Positions 33,937 to 45,459 of a stretch of DNA of 64,000 bases are shown one piece after another. A model generated the notes under the pieces. That model was given only the letters and a program-made list of their open reading frames with translations. It was not told the DNA's origin and searched no databases. Source of the DNA: Plantago major. Its lineage: Eukaryota; Streptophyta; Magnoliopsida; Lamiales; Plantaginaceae. The stretch spans positions 87,634,877 through 87,698,876 of the forward strand of contig CM048840.1 of NCBI GenBank assembly GCA_026545765.1, written 5' to 3'. A program made the position numbers and the translations under genes. Numbering within the stretch: position 1 is the first letter of the stretch; the number at the start of each line of letters is the position of its first letter.

Positions 33937-36120
33937 TGATTTGACAATGAAATGTGCGATATTGCATGCTTTTAGACCCTTGTTTTTTGCCCTAAATTCA
34001 ATATTTCTATCATATTATGGTCAATTACCAACTTCTTGTGTATTTCATAGGTCATGATCACGTTTTTGAGGAATTTTGCGATTTTAGGAACCAAAATGAC
34101 ATAATTGTGCGAAATCAAGAAAGTTAAGCAATTACGCTAAATTGGCCGTTGCATGGAGTTCATGGTGTCAAAACATGTCATGCGACCAACCAATGCGAAG
34201 ATAATTGAAGATGCTACAACTTTGTAGAAGACCACTTTTCGAGGAAATGAAGTTACGAAATTCGAAATCGAAGAAAACAAATTCGAATCTGCATGAATCG
34301 AAGGACAGCGGCCAATAGGACTGAGCATGAAATGGCCTGGACCGAAAAATCGGACCGAACCGGACCGAAAAATTGATTTTCGGGCCGAACCTAAACCTAT
34401 TCGGTCCGTTTCTCGATTAGAAAATTTTGAAAATTTCGGTTTTCGGTCCGGGCCGGTCCAAAAACGAAAAAAAATCGGGCTAGACCGACAAAACCGAATT
34501 TTGTACATTAACATTCTAAAGTAGTAAACAACTAAACATATTCCTCCAAAACCCTAGCCCCAAATCATCCAGCCCCCAAATCACCTCCGGCCACCTCCAC
34601 CTCTCCGGCCTCCCTCCACCGTACGCCTCTCTCCGGCTACCTCCACCTCTCCGCCCTCTGCCTCTGCCTGAGCACCAAATCCCAAGAAACGCAACCCCAC
34701 TCAGCAAGTCGTCCACCTCCGCCCACCTCCACCTCTACAGATCTCGCGCCTCCACATCTCCAGTCATCTCCGGTCATCTCCTCCGTCAGTCCACCGACGC
34801 TTCACCTTCGTCAGCTTGTTTGATTTTTGGTGACCATGGCTTCCCAAGATTCTTACAATGTAAGTTTTTGGTTGGTTGGAATTTTTTGTTCAGCAAGGCA
34901 GGCAGGCAGTGAGGCAGCATATTGATTTTGGCTTCTTTTAATTTTTTTTAAAATTAAATTCGGTTATGGTCGGTTCCGAACCGGTGATTTTTTCGGTTCG
35001 GTCCGGTTCAGGACTGACCATAATTCGGTTCAATTTTCGGGCCAAGGAAAACCACCCAAAATTTTGGGCCGGTCTTTTTCGGTTCCGGTTCTGGCCCGAT
35101 GCTCAGCCCTAGTGGCCGACTGTGGACCACAGAAGCCTCCCTGCGGCCCACTGTCGACCGCAGTGAAGCATCTGTTTGGTTCTAGGCCTTTTTCCTGGAC
35201 TGTCAGGCTAGAGCTCGCCTCTCTAAACCTTACTTATTGAAGAATGGCGGCCAGAGCACGAAATTTCAAGTATAAATAAGACCTCTAGGGTTTCATAATT
35301 CTACACCGCTCACACAGCAAGCTCTCGAAAGAGAGGACCAGTCCTCGGGGAAGTGAAACCCCAAAACTGCTGGCCGAGAGGCACCCAGAAGGAGGAAACC
35401 CTAGAAGCAGCACGAAGACATCAGAGACTAAGCTGCTTCTTCTTCTTCTTCTTCTTCTTCTTCTTCTTCTTCTTCTTCTTCTTCTTCTTCTTCTTCTTCT
35501 TCTTCTTCTTCTTCTTCTATTTACTGTTTTCGACATCTGTCAAGTAGATTACTATGAGTATCTAACTTTCTCTTGTAAAGGCGAACCGCGGTAACTCTGC
35601 TTTTGCTACTTCTTTATATACCGTGATATATTAATGGAATAGTTATTATAAGTAAACCGTGGTTATACAACTCTATACATCCTTCGTGGTGTGATGTTCT
35701 GCTAAGTGACACAGTAGTTTCATTGAACTGAATAGGGGTACTCATGCCGACTGCGCCTTCTGCACCATAGTATTATGCCATGTTGTCGTTAGAGGTATTC
35801 ACGTAGGATTTTAACTAGGAAATTGGGAGTAGCATAGCAGAGGGATGTCGGGGATCCTTCACACCATCGATTTCATCTCATCAATTAGGGTTTACTGCGA
35901 TTCAATCAATCTGTCTGCAATCATTCTGTTTACTTTGCATACAATTTACATACGATATTTACTTGTTCCTATGCTAAGTGGCCGTGGAGAATGACATCAC
36001 GAGTCAGCTTTCTGCTATAAACTATGGATTTGAGGACTTCCGACATATAAATTTAATCTTTGATTGTATTTAGAGATTACAGGTTCTACAACGAAAATCA
36101 AAATCTCTAAGTGCACATCA
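33937..36120 (+). repeat. Right LTR of the gypsy element with hAT insertion
   Basis: 2184 bp. Without the hAT element and one target copy it would be about 1380 bp, matching the left LTR. A (CTT)n tract lies at about 35436-35517, at the same LTR position as in the left copy. Confidence 0.9.
34316..35111 (+). mobile_element. hAT element inside the right LTR, with a retained first exon
   Basis: 796 bp. The ends are TAGGACTGAGCAT and, inverted from the right, TAGGGCTGAGCAT. The flanks GCGGCCAA and GTGGCCGA each differ by one base from GCGGCCGA at the empty site in the other LTR, giving an 8-bp target duplication. Many GGACCG/CGGTCC words lie near both ends. The middle (about 34525-34870) reads like a leader rich in CTCC followed by ACCATGGCTTCC and then AAT-GTAAGT, that is MASQDSYN followed by a splice donor. 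This looks like the first exon of the parent transposase gene; the rest is missing. Confidence 0.85.
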
Positions 36121-36125
36121 CATAG

Positions 36126-37377
36126 GCAGAATCTCCCATGTTGACATCGAACCAGCAAGGATTCATTTACAATTTTACTTTGACTATATTTATCTAAGGG
36201 TATGTTTAGTACTAACTTATCACCTCAATGAGCTTGTTAAAGGTTATGTTTAGTATTAACTTATCGCCTCAATGAGCTTATTAAATGAACGCCTAGCTGA
36301 TCTGATAAATTTGTTCAGATAGCTTATTTAAAATTAAAAAAAAAAAACTAGTTGATTTGTTTTTATATACTATATTTTACAAATCAACTAGTTTGCCAGA
36401 TAATTAATTTATTAAACACGTCCATAAGTGTATGTTTGTCAACACCTTATAAGGTATACCTTATTTGACCAGAATAAGGTGATTTGATTAAAATAAGGTT
36501 GTTTGGTAAACATGTACCTTATTTTTCCAGTCACCGTATAAAGGCTCTGTTTAGCATTAGCTTATCAGCTCGATGAGTTTAATTATTTTCGAAATAAGTC
36601 TGTTACGTGAATGTTTAGCTGATAGCTGATAAACTTGTCCAATAAGCTTATCAAAAAAATTAACTAGCTGAATTGTTTTACCTTCTATATATAACAAAAT
36701 AGCTAGATTATCAACTAATTAATCTACTAGACACTTTTATAAAAGTCAACTAACTTATCATATACCAACTAACTTATCAACTAGTTTTGTTAAACTGAGT
36801 CAAGGTAGCTTTAAAAAATAAGGTATTTCATGTGCCTTCTTCAAAGAATAAGTCACCTTATAAGACTTTTCCCTATCGGGACTGGAGACCGAGTGACCAG
36901 CCTTGCAACTCACCAGGCGGTGACATGTGGCAGGAGGCTTGTCAACGGACTCAATCCGCCAAAGTCCGATACAAGAACCAATCAAAATTCGTACAAAAAA
37001 AGAGTTGTCCTGTTCCGGTTTCATCACCCGTAATCGCTCAGAAACCGGATTGGTCGATCCTAACCCGGATTGGTCAAATCCAAGACCGAAATCGACGAGC
37101 TTTCTTGTATGGATTTTGATTTGTTCTTACTTTGGGCCTTTGCGCATTGAGCCCGTTGACATGCCTGGGCAGGACCAAACTTTTTCCTTAATTTATTACA
37201 TGATTTAAAAAAATAGAAAAATTATAATAACGGTCATATAAGTAAAAGATTAAAAAATTTCCAAGTCCAAACCCCACAACCACTATCATATGAGCATATT
37301 TTTATCGTGGGACTGCCCGTGACACGACCAATGATCATCCATAGTGAGTAGTTTAAGTTTTTTCCTTATTTAAATTA
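36126..37377. repeat. MITE-like repeats, several related copies
   Basis: GTATGTTTAGTACTAACTTATC and close variants occur at 36200, 36240 and 36545, each followed by a CTCAATGAGCTT-like word. The piece at 36541-36795 has weakly inverted ends (GCTCTGTTTAGC against ACTCAGTTTAAC). It interrupts another repeat with AACACCTTATAAGG words at about 36437 and CACCTTATAAG at 36852. Relatives occur at 56980-57185. The rest (36880-37377) shows nothing recognised. Confidence 0.5.
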
Positions 37378-37959
37378 GGGAAAATTACATATACCACCCC
37401 TACAATATAGCCTATTGTCACTTTAGTCCCTTTTATTCAAACAATTACAGATACATCCATTTTTTACTCATGGAAAAAATCTAATTACAGATTAGCCCAT
37501 TAGTCAACGGAAGTGATGATGTGTCATGTGATTTTGCAGATGTGAAGGATAGAGTTTGCATTATTAACAAAAATGCTATCCACTTTTTTGATTTTTGACT
37601 TTCTTAAATGGTTTGTTTTCCTTTTCTTTTCTTTCTGCTTTGCTTTTTCCTCATTTTATTGGCGCAAGTGGCAGTTGGGTTAATCTGTAATTAACTAACA
37701 CAATTTTAGGGATATGTATGTAATTGATTTGAACAAATTTTAGACGGTTAGTTAGTTACACCACGTGAGTATCCCGTGTGGACCATACTGTAATTAACTA
37801 TCTATATTATAGGGACTAATATGTAATTGAGTTGCATTTAAAAAAAAAATTAGTCGTTAATGTTATCATTTTTTATGAATGTTTTGCTATAAAATTTCCA
37901 TTTTAACACTTTTACTCACTTGTTTTCATCTCCAATTGCACACGATCTTTCACTAGTAC

Positions 37960-38195
37960 TAGGGTCACTGATGGTGGAAATTCTAGAATATGTCGACAGT
38001 TTGACTGTGTTAGGAGGATGGTGATAACCCGTTCCACTTCAAGAGAAAATCCAAGAAGGTTCTACCACTGTTGCAGTATACATGGTTGGTTTAGTTAGTG
38101 GACACCAAATGAAGAGTAAGCCTACGTGTTGGAGCAAAATTTGGAAGAAGAAAGGGTGGAGCAAGCTATAAGCAAGAGTGCAAGATCCTACATGT
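37960..38195 (+). pseudogene. GRF zinc-finger gene fragment carried by the MULE
   Basis: In one frame the sequence reads C-R-Q-F-D-C, then TSRENPRRFYHCC, then GWFS, a stop, and W-T. This fits the GRF zinc-finger pattern (TSxxENPGRRFYxC, later GFFxW). A stop falls just after GWFS (TAG at about 38095), so the copy is not intact. Capture by the MULE is inferred from its position between the long inverted repeats. Confidence 0.55.
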
Positions 38196-38589
38196 GACTT
38201 GGACAACTAATTAATCTTAACCTAATGTTGTTGGAAGTATATATGTTTTGTTTGATAATGAAATGTATCTTCTAGGGCAGTGTTATTTGATCTTCTAGTG
38301 TAGTAGTCTAACAAAAAAACAAAATTGAATTGTAATATGTATGCAAAGATTTTCCATAAATGAATCAACGGTAGTAGGAACCTACAATTGCATCAAATGA
38401 TACCATAACCAAACATCCATAACATAAATAATAATCAGCATGATCCATTACATTCAAACATAACCATAATGCAATATAGCATAACCCTCTAGTGCACCAT
38501 TAAGCATAATAACAACTACACTATGAGATGCACTGTCATGCAAAAAAGATATGTTTATGACAAAAGGAAATGTGAAACAAACTGAAATT

Positions 38590-38700
38590 CAGAAGTCAGG
38601 AGTCATATTATGATTGGATGGCCCTTCATTTGCATTTCTCTTTCTTTTATTAGTTGTTCTTCTAGGGTTTGTTCCCTGGCATTATTGAATCAAAATTAAC
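38590..38700 (-). pseudogene. Basic C-terminal-tail-like open stretch in the MULE
   Basis: On the minus strand, RTTNKRKRNANEGPSN followed by HNMTPDF and a stop resembles the Lys/Arg/Asn-rich tail often seen at the end of MULE transposases. This is a weak call based on composition and position only. Confidence 0.25.
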
Positions 38701-39510
38701 ATACAAACTATCATTTGTGCAAAACAGACTAAACCTAGAGATGGTTGACCCTTGTACTAGAGAAAGAACTGCTTGATTGCATTTTGAGCAAGTGTATGCA
38801 ATATGAGATGAAAGCAAATGAGTAGAAGGGTTAAAATGGAGGTTTTATAGCCAAACATTCATTAAAAAACAAACACAATAACAATTACTTTTTATTTTTT
38901 ATTTTTTTCCAATTCAATTACAGATTAGTCCATGTAATATATACAGACAATTACAGTACGGTCCACACGTGATAGTCATGTGATGTAACTAAATAAAGGT
39001 CTGAAATTAGTTCAAATCAATTACATACATGTCCCTGAAATTGTGTTAGCTAATTACAGATTCACCCAACTACCACACTATAAAGGCATATGTTGGTTTT
39101 TTATTTTATTTTACCTTTACTTTAATTTTTTTTTGAATTTGAATTTAGTTTTGCATTTCTTTATAGGAGAGAGGCAATTTATTCCACATGGAGAGAGAGA
39201 GAAAGCTGATGTAGGCATGTCAGTCAACAAAAATGTACATTTTGGGTTTATCTGTAATTGTTTGAATAGAAGGGACTAATCTGTAATTGGCCCAAATTTA
39301 AGGGGTAGCTTATGTAATTTCCCCTTGATAGTATGTCCAGACCTGTTCATGATTGGAAAATACATGGGAGTATCTATCTGACGACATACAGTACATCATT
39401 CGAAGGAAGTTGAATAATCCTAGTATAAATTTCAATATTGTATTCGAATTTATGTTTTAACCATTAAATTTATATATTATTTAAAATGCTCACTTTATTT
39501 CTCAAAATTT

Positions 39511-39760
39511 CAATTTAGGGCTCGAGCTAAATGAAGAACAATTGAGGAATTTTGCTCTTGGTGAAATTGAAGAATTCCTTTTTAGGAATGGGTTCGTCTT
39601 GAGTCAGATTGAAGGTATGCCCATGCCTGACAGTGTAGTCATAGATAATTGCATGAATAATTTGATACTTGAAGAAATGTCGTACGATGTTGATGATATG
39701 ATTGAGCAGCACATCCGTTTGTATCAATCTCTCAAAGTTGAAAAAGTTTGGCTGCAATAA
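39511..39760 (+). pseudogene. Helitron helicase (PIF1-like) fragment
   Basis: After an AG at 39509-39510 the frame reads GLELNEEQLRNFALGEIEEF, then GMPMPD, NNLILEEMSYD, EQHIRLYQSL and a stop. It matches the linker ahead of the helicase domain of plant Helitron Rep-Hel proteins (EQxxNxxLxEIE, MPxPD, NRLIxEExxYD). No Walker motifs follow, so only this piece is present. It may be one exon of a lost autonomous element. Confidence 0.6.
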
Positions 39761-40606
39761 GTCAAAGTGGTAAGCTATTTCAGGGATGGATGAAGTACTA
39801 TAAACTGCTGAAACAACTTTCTACTCAGCAGTATGGTTTGAGCCTCATCAACTTTCTATATTGTCGAATTGAGTTTTCAACTTGTTGTCTCATTCTTTGA
39901 GTTGAGTTTTACCCTTTAAATTGAGTTCGCAACTTGGAATTATCTCATTCTTTTAGTTCTTTTATTCTTCGAATTGAGTTTCTAAATTAATTACAATTAT
40001 CACAAGGAATTCCATTAATAACTGGCCGTTTTGATCATTTGGAACAACTTGATGAATTTAGTAGATCATTTTAGGAGGCCCTGATCAAATGACTATAGAT
40101 CGAACCTATCCCATTTTTACAGTACGATGGTTGGTCATTCACGGCTTATTTGTACCTCTAGTCTTTTTGGGGTCAATATCGGCAATGCAGTTCATCCAAC
40201 GATAAACCTAATCCCAAATTATAGAGCTATGACACAATCAAACCCGACGAACAAAATGTTGAATTGAATCGCACCGGTCTCTCTTTGGGGTTATTACTCA
40301 TTTTTGTACTTGCTGTTTTATTTTCCAATTATTTCTTCAATTAGGAAAACGAAAGAAAATAAATTCTAAGGATTCTCTTAGCCCATTCGGAAGGATCTCG
40401 TCTCCTAATTATACACGACTGTTTATGTCTATAGCACGACTATTTGATGAAATTAAATTGGAGCGTAGTGTGATTTACCCTTCAAATATAGTTCTCATGT
40501 TGTAATTATCTCATTATTAGAGTTGACTACACTTTCGAATTACGTTTTTAAATTTTAAATATCACATTTTTAGAGTATATATAGTGTGATTTACCCTTCC
40601 AATATA

Positions 40607-40861
40607 CTCCCTCCATTCTTTTTAAAGATGATCATTTGACTTTTTCCAGTCAACCATAATCAACTTTAACCACGTATAATCTTAAAATATAATTATTTAA
40701 TACTTTATAAATTTATATTATGAAATATTACTTCTTTACGTTTTGTTATGTAATTTTTTAATATTTTTTATTATTATAGTTTAGAAGTAATTCCTGATCA
40801 AAGTTGGTTGTGGTTGACTGGAAAAAGTCAAATTATCAAAATTTAAAAAGAACGGAGGGAG
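40607..40861. mobile_element. Stowaway MITE in the array
   Basis: 255 bp with TA flanks (40605-40606 and 40862-40863). The long inverted repeat starts CTCCCTCCATTCTTTTTAAA; the inverted right end starts CTCCCTCCGTTCTTTTTAAA. Both arms also contain a GACTTTTTCCAGTCAACC block. Confidence 0.92.
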
Positions 40862-41067
40862 TAGTTCTCATGTTGTAATTATCTCATATTTAGAGTTGGT
40901 TTCCCTTTCGAATTGAGTTTCTAAATTTTAAATATAACATTTTTAGAGTATATATAGTGTGATTTACCATTCGATTAGAGTTTCAAGTTGTAATCATCTC
41001 ATTTTCTGAGTTGGTTTATATTTCAAATGAAATTCTCGAGTTGGGACTATCCCATTATTATAATTTA

Positions 41068-42315
41068 TTTTTTTTGGAACGATAGAACTTGTCTTATTAC
41101 TCCAAAAATAGTGTACGTACATTTAAAGGCTGATAAACTCCAAGCCCAAAACTAGTGAATAACAAATAAACTCAGAAAACAAATTAAACATCTATGAAAG
41201 TCTAAATTAAATCCCGCGCCTTTCTGTTCCTGCATCGGAGTTGGACGGTCTGGATAATAGCTCGGATGACTTCTTGTAGTACCCACGGCTTTTGTTTGAA
41301 TAGTAAATCATTCCGAGTCATCCATGTGTGATAAATAGTCTTTGCCATTACTGCTCGGAAAACGTAAGCCGTGCTTCCCTTCCCTTTCGCGCGAGTTCTC
41401 CACCACCCCACGAGATGTTGCCCGGTGTTAAGTCGGGGGTGATTTGCATGCATCCAAGTCAAAACTTCTCTCATGATCGCGTAAGTAACAGGGCATTGAA
41501 AGAACAAATGCTCTATGGATTCATCCTGATTACAGAATGCACACTTTCCATCCGTCGCTACTCCAAAACATGCCAGTCGATCCTTTGTAGCCAGCCGTTT
41601 ATGCAGTGCCATCCATAGAATAAATCTCGCCTTCGGCCTAGCTGGGTTCCTAATGATCAGATCACACCATGCCACCTTTTCCTGTCGACCCCGGAACACG
41701 CCGTACAACTTCCGAACAGAGAATCGATGCGCCCCGAGTTGTTCCAGCCATTCCGTTTTGTCTTGCACATACTCTCGTAGCTGTAACATTGCCTTGATGG
41801 TTACAGAACTGCATAATGGGGCCGTTCATTCCTCTACCAATTGGGTTTTGATGTAGTAGCTATGGATCCATCGTACCCACAGCGAGTCAGCCTTTGTTTG
41901 GATCTTCCAAAGGAGTTTGCAAATAAGCGCTTTATTCCATTCTGGTAGTGAGATAATGTTCAAACCTCCACAACTACGAGGGGCACAGACCTGGTCCCAA
42001 GATATCAAGGCATTTCGGTAATTACCATCTTTACCACTCCAGAGGAAACTTCGACAAATGCGTTGAATATGCTCCAGAATCATCTTCGGAAACGGGAATA
42101 CTTGTAGCCAGTACGCTGTGATTGAAGTCACAACACTACGGATAAGTTGCTCGCGCCCTGCATAACTCAGAAGTCGTGTAGACCAATGTGAGATCCTTCC
42201 CAGAATCCGCTCAAGTAGCGGCTGGAATTGGGCCGCTGACAGCCTACGGTGTGACAAAGGCACCCCCAAGTAGCGAATGGGTAGGCTGCCAGTGCCGAAT
42301 CCAGTGGAATTCGTA
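41068..42315 (-). mobile_element. 5'-truncated LINE
   Basis: Minus strand. The first frame (42315-41826) carries SLPIRYLGVPLSHRRL, the RT thumb region; the second (41789-41202) carries the zf-RVT domain with KARFILWMALHKRLATKDRL and C-x2-C...H...C. They are in different frames, so at least one frameshift lies between about 41790 and 41830. The 3' end is an A-run (T at 41068-41075 on the plus strand) preceded by CGTTCC, the same 3' end as the LINE at 58799-63405. The 5' part, with endonuclease and most of RT, is absent. Confidence 0.88.
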
Positions 42316-42596
42316 ATCTATTTTCTCATGTATTGTGGTCTATCCTTGAAATAAAGTTCCAAAGTTGTAATTATCTAATTCGTTGAGTTGGTGCACCATT
42401 CAAATTGAGCTCCCAAGTCAGATTGATCTCATTAGTAGCATTGAGTATACACATCATAATTTTCCAAGTCGAGATGATCTCATTATTGGAGTTGTTTTAT
42501 CCTTCCAATTGGAAAAATTCCATATGATCGAATTGAATTCACAAGTTAAAAATTACTCATTCTATGAATTGAATTTTCAAGTTGGGCCTTTCTAAT

Positions 42597-43376
42597 CTCA
42601 GGTCATTTTCGTACCGACCTGAACATAAGTTATCTTTAGATGACTGCCACGTGGCTGTTAATTCAATCTGATTCATTCATTTTAGTTCGAAGTCATTTTA
42701 TATATAATTTTTTAGTACGATTGACTTTAATTTCTTATATTAGTAATTATAAAATCCTAAAAAATATAAATCGACTATAATGCCCTTATGATATAATTAA
42801 TTTTTATTAAAAAATTAATAACAAAGGATAACTAATTACAAATTTGTCCAAACTGGAGATGACATGCGTGAGTAGCTCAAAACGACAGAGCACCTCCTAG
42901 TTCATCGTGGATGAAGCTGTACAGACTACAAAGGACCGTCGACCGAAGTAGTCGACTTCGATTGGATAAAACGCCTACGTTCGATGCAGATAGTTAAATT
43001 GGGGAAATTGATGTTTGATTAGGTAGATCTACGACTGGAGAGGCGGTGCGGTGGTTATGACCGGCGGCGGTGTAAAGGACGGTTGCACCATGAAGATGAT
43101 GAAGAGTAGAAGATGATCATAATAAGACAGATGGGCAGGGAAAGGAGACGAAAGATCACTTTTGATTTAATTTAGTGGAGTAGGTTTTAATAGAAGGGTA
43201 GGGTTGGAATATTGTAATAAGATTTTATTTATTAAATGTAATTAAATTTGAATAGGATGTTTTTGTACATCAATATTGTACTATTAAAATATAGTTGATA
43301 TAATATAAATTATAAGATCGTACTTGGTGATCATCTAATGGAGACTTATATTCAGGTCGGTACGAAGCCGACTTGA
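42597..43376. mobile_element. TIR element, MULE-like, unassigned
   Basis: The left end CAGGTCATTTTCGTACCGAC, followed by CTGAACATAAG, matches the inverted right end CAAGTCGGCTTCGTACCGAC, followed by CTGAATATAAG. The repeat runs about 50 bp. No target duplication is clear. The middle has GC-richer sequence (42890-43150) that could be a captured gene piece, but no domain is recognised. Confidence 0.55.
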
Positions 43377-43797
43377 AAATAAAAAATCCCTTATAAGTTT
43401 ATTGCAAGCCTACTTTGTCTACTAACCTTTATCAGTTTCATTCAAATTTTGATGATATCTGCTATTCTCTTTCGTCACACCTCCCTCAATTTTTTCTTCA
43501 TTTGGATATACATTTTCAAATAGACCCTCATATGTTGTCATGATCATTTGTCATGATCGCGAGATTCTGAACCTCATTTATCAATAAGTTTTCAGTTTTT
43601 CTTACTTGATCTGGTCGATTATGTTAAGATGATATATTCACCAAGGTGCGCTATATCCATCTACGCTTTCTCTTTTCTACTTATAATGTTATGTAGTGAT
43701 TGTTACTCTTATATTCATCATCTGCTTCTTATACTTGTAATTCATTTGAAGTAAACACTAATATAGAACTTATAATGATTTTCATAAGTCAAGAGTG
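43377..43797. other. Short stretch before the copia element
   Basis: Nothing recognised. It does not show the repeat unit of the surrounding array. Confidence 0.4.
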
Positions 43798-43954
43798 TGT
43801 TAGGAATATCTGTTTAGATTTTGATCAGCAAACTAATGACTTATCTTAGCTCAGAAAGGTGGTTAGTACTCTTGGTTCACTTGAACACTGAAAAAGAGGA
43901 AACTCACTAAGTATGATAGTCTAGCAAATCTTGTATAGGATGTTAGGTCTCCTA

Positions 43955-45025
43955 AGCATGAGTCAACTAGTAGACAAAGGGTACACTGTCAAGATCAAGT
44001 CAAAACTATGTAAAGTGATTGACAATGAGTCAAAGCAGACAGTCTTGGTTGCAAGGCATAAAGGAAATCTTTATATTGCTAACTGGGCATCCGCCACAAC
44101 CGAAGAATGTCTCATGGTGAATCAATCTGGCCACACTGAAGAAAATTGGCTATGGCATAAAAGAATGAGTCACTTGAATTTCAAAACTCTGAATAAGCTA
44201 GCCAAGAAAGAGTTGGTGGTTGGTTTACCCAAAATGGCATATAGAAAAGAAGGTGTATGCTCAGCTTGCCAAATGGGAAAACAATCCAAAATATCTTTCA
44301 AGTCTAAAACTAGACATTCCAATGAAAGGCCACTACAAATGTTACATATGGATCTGTTTGAATCCTCAGTAACTATTTATGCAGGAAAGAAGTATGGTCT
44401 GGTTGTTGTTGATGATTACTCAAGATTCACTTGGGTTGTCTTTCTCAAACACAAATCTGATGCAAGGGTTGAGATACCTAACTTGCTGAATAAGCTCGAA
44501 GTCATGAAAAATGACAAAGTATCTGTAATCAGAACAGACCATGGTACTGAGTTTGTGAACCAGTACATCAAAGAGTTTTGTACCTGCAAAGGTATACAAC
44601 ATCAACTATCTTCTGTAAGAACACCACAACATAATGGTGTTGCTGAAAGAAAGAATAGGACCCTGAAAGAAGCAGCAAGAACAATGCTTGCTGACACTGA
44701 AATAAGTAAAATCTATTGGGTTGAAGCTGTAAACACAGCATGCTACACTCAAAATAGATGTCTGACCAATAAACACCATGACAAAACTCCTTACGAGCTT
44801 TTCATTGGTAGACCCCCTAGTATCAAACATCTAAGGGTGTTTGGTTGCAGATGTTTCGTTCTTAACAATGGAAAAGAATACTTGAGAACATTTCAACCAA
44901 AGGCAGATGAAGGAGTATTTCTTAGTTATTCTCTGAATAGCAAAGCCTACAGAATCTACAACAAAAGAACGCAAAAGATCGAAGAATCTGTTAAGATAGG
45001 CCGGCAAAAGAAAAGTTTTACGTAG
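43955..45025 (+). mobile_element. Copia pre-integrase and integrase region
   Basis: Translated text shows LLSMSQLVDKGY, the HHCC zinc part (WHKRMSHLN...CSACQMGK), and the integrase core (LHMDLF, VVVDDYSRFTWVVFLK, RTDHGTEF, HNGVAERKNRTLKEAAR). These catalyse insertion of the DNA copy in this family. Confidence 0.9.
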
Positions 45026-45459
45026 TAGTGTTCTATGAAGGAAACAAGAAAGTACTCTTGAATGATGATCTCTCAAATAGGTTCAAAGAACTAATGATTA
45101 AAGATTCTGAAAAAGGATCCTCAGAAGGAAACAATTCTATCATTCAAATAGAGGATGAGTCTGACGATGAAAAGCAACCTATGCTTAGTAACAACCAGAT
45201 GACTCTAAGACATGATGAAGAATTTCCTATGAGAATTCCAGAAATGGAACAGGTCACTGAGAACCTTCATCATGAAAAGGTATCTGAAAATGAGATTGCT
45301 GAAATACAAGATTCATATATCTCTAACACTGAAAAAGTGTCAGATATCCATGGCATTTCCCATGGTCAGATATCTCAGATACTGCACAAGTATCTTATCA
45401 AGATCATATTGATTCACATTCAAATCAAAATGATATTCATCCTACTAGTTCAAAACCCA

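Larger units (their letters stand above)
29812..36120 (+). mobile_element. Ty3/gypsy LTR retrotransposon, Athila-like, non-autonomous fossil
   Basis: Left LTR 29812-31211 and right LTR 33937-36120, starting TGATGTGACAATG and TGATTTGACAATG and both ending CACATCA. A 5-bp duplication, CATAG, flanks it at 29807-29811 and 36121-36125. The primer site TGGCGCCGCTGCCGGGGA lies at 31217-31234, as used by Athila/Tat elements (tRNA-Asp type). The sequence before the right LTR, AAACTGGTTTGGGGG, is the purine tract. The interior is only 2.7 kb with gag-like remnants and no recognisable pol. By eye the first 235 bp of the LTRs differ at roughly 10 percent, so insertion is some millions of years old. The element is broken. 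A hAT transposon sits in the right LTR. Confidence 0.9.
37378..39324. mobile_element. Mutator-like element (MULE) with long terminal inverted repeats
   Basis: 1947 bp. The first and last roughly 450-480 bp form an interrupted long inverted repeat: GGGAAAATTACATATACC against GGGGAAATTACATAAGC inverted, then shared ATTCAAACAATTACAGATA, TAGTCCCTT and GTGTGGACC words. The flanks TTTAAATTA and TTGATAGTA agree at 6 of 9 positions, a possible worn 9-bp duplication. The unique middle (about 37870-38870) carries gene-like remnants rather than a full transposase. Confidence 0.7.
39830..42596. repeat. Degenerate tandem array, units near 55-65 bp (left part)
   Basis: A worn unit with the words CGAATTGAGTTTTCAAGTTG, TAATTATCTCATTCTTAGAG and TTGATTTACCCTTT repeats across 39830-41060 and again 42316-42596. 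Copies differ at many positions and in length. A Stowaway MITE (40607-40861) and a LINE (41068-42315) interrupt it. The stretch 40000-40480 is only weakly repetitive. Confidence 0.7.

Noticed and set aside
30312-35547. Poly-Arg and poly-Phe open frames
   Set aside because: They are translations of the (CTT)n tracts in the two LTRs.
42880-43170. GC-richer stretch as a host gene start
   Set aside because: No open frame of useful length and no domain; it lies within the TIR element, so it was left as a possible captured piece.
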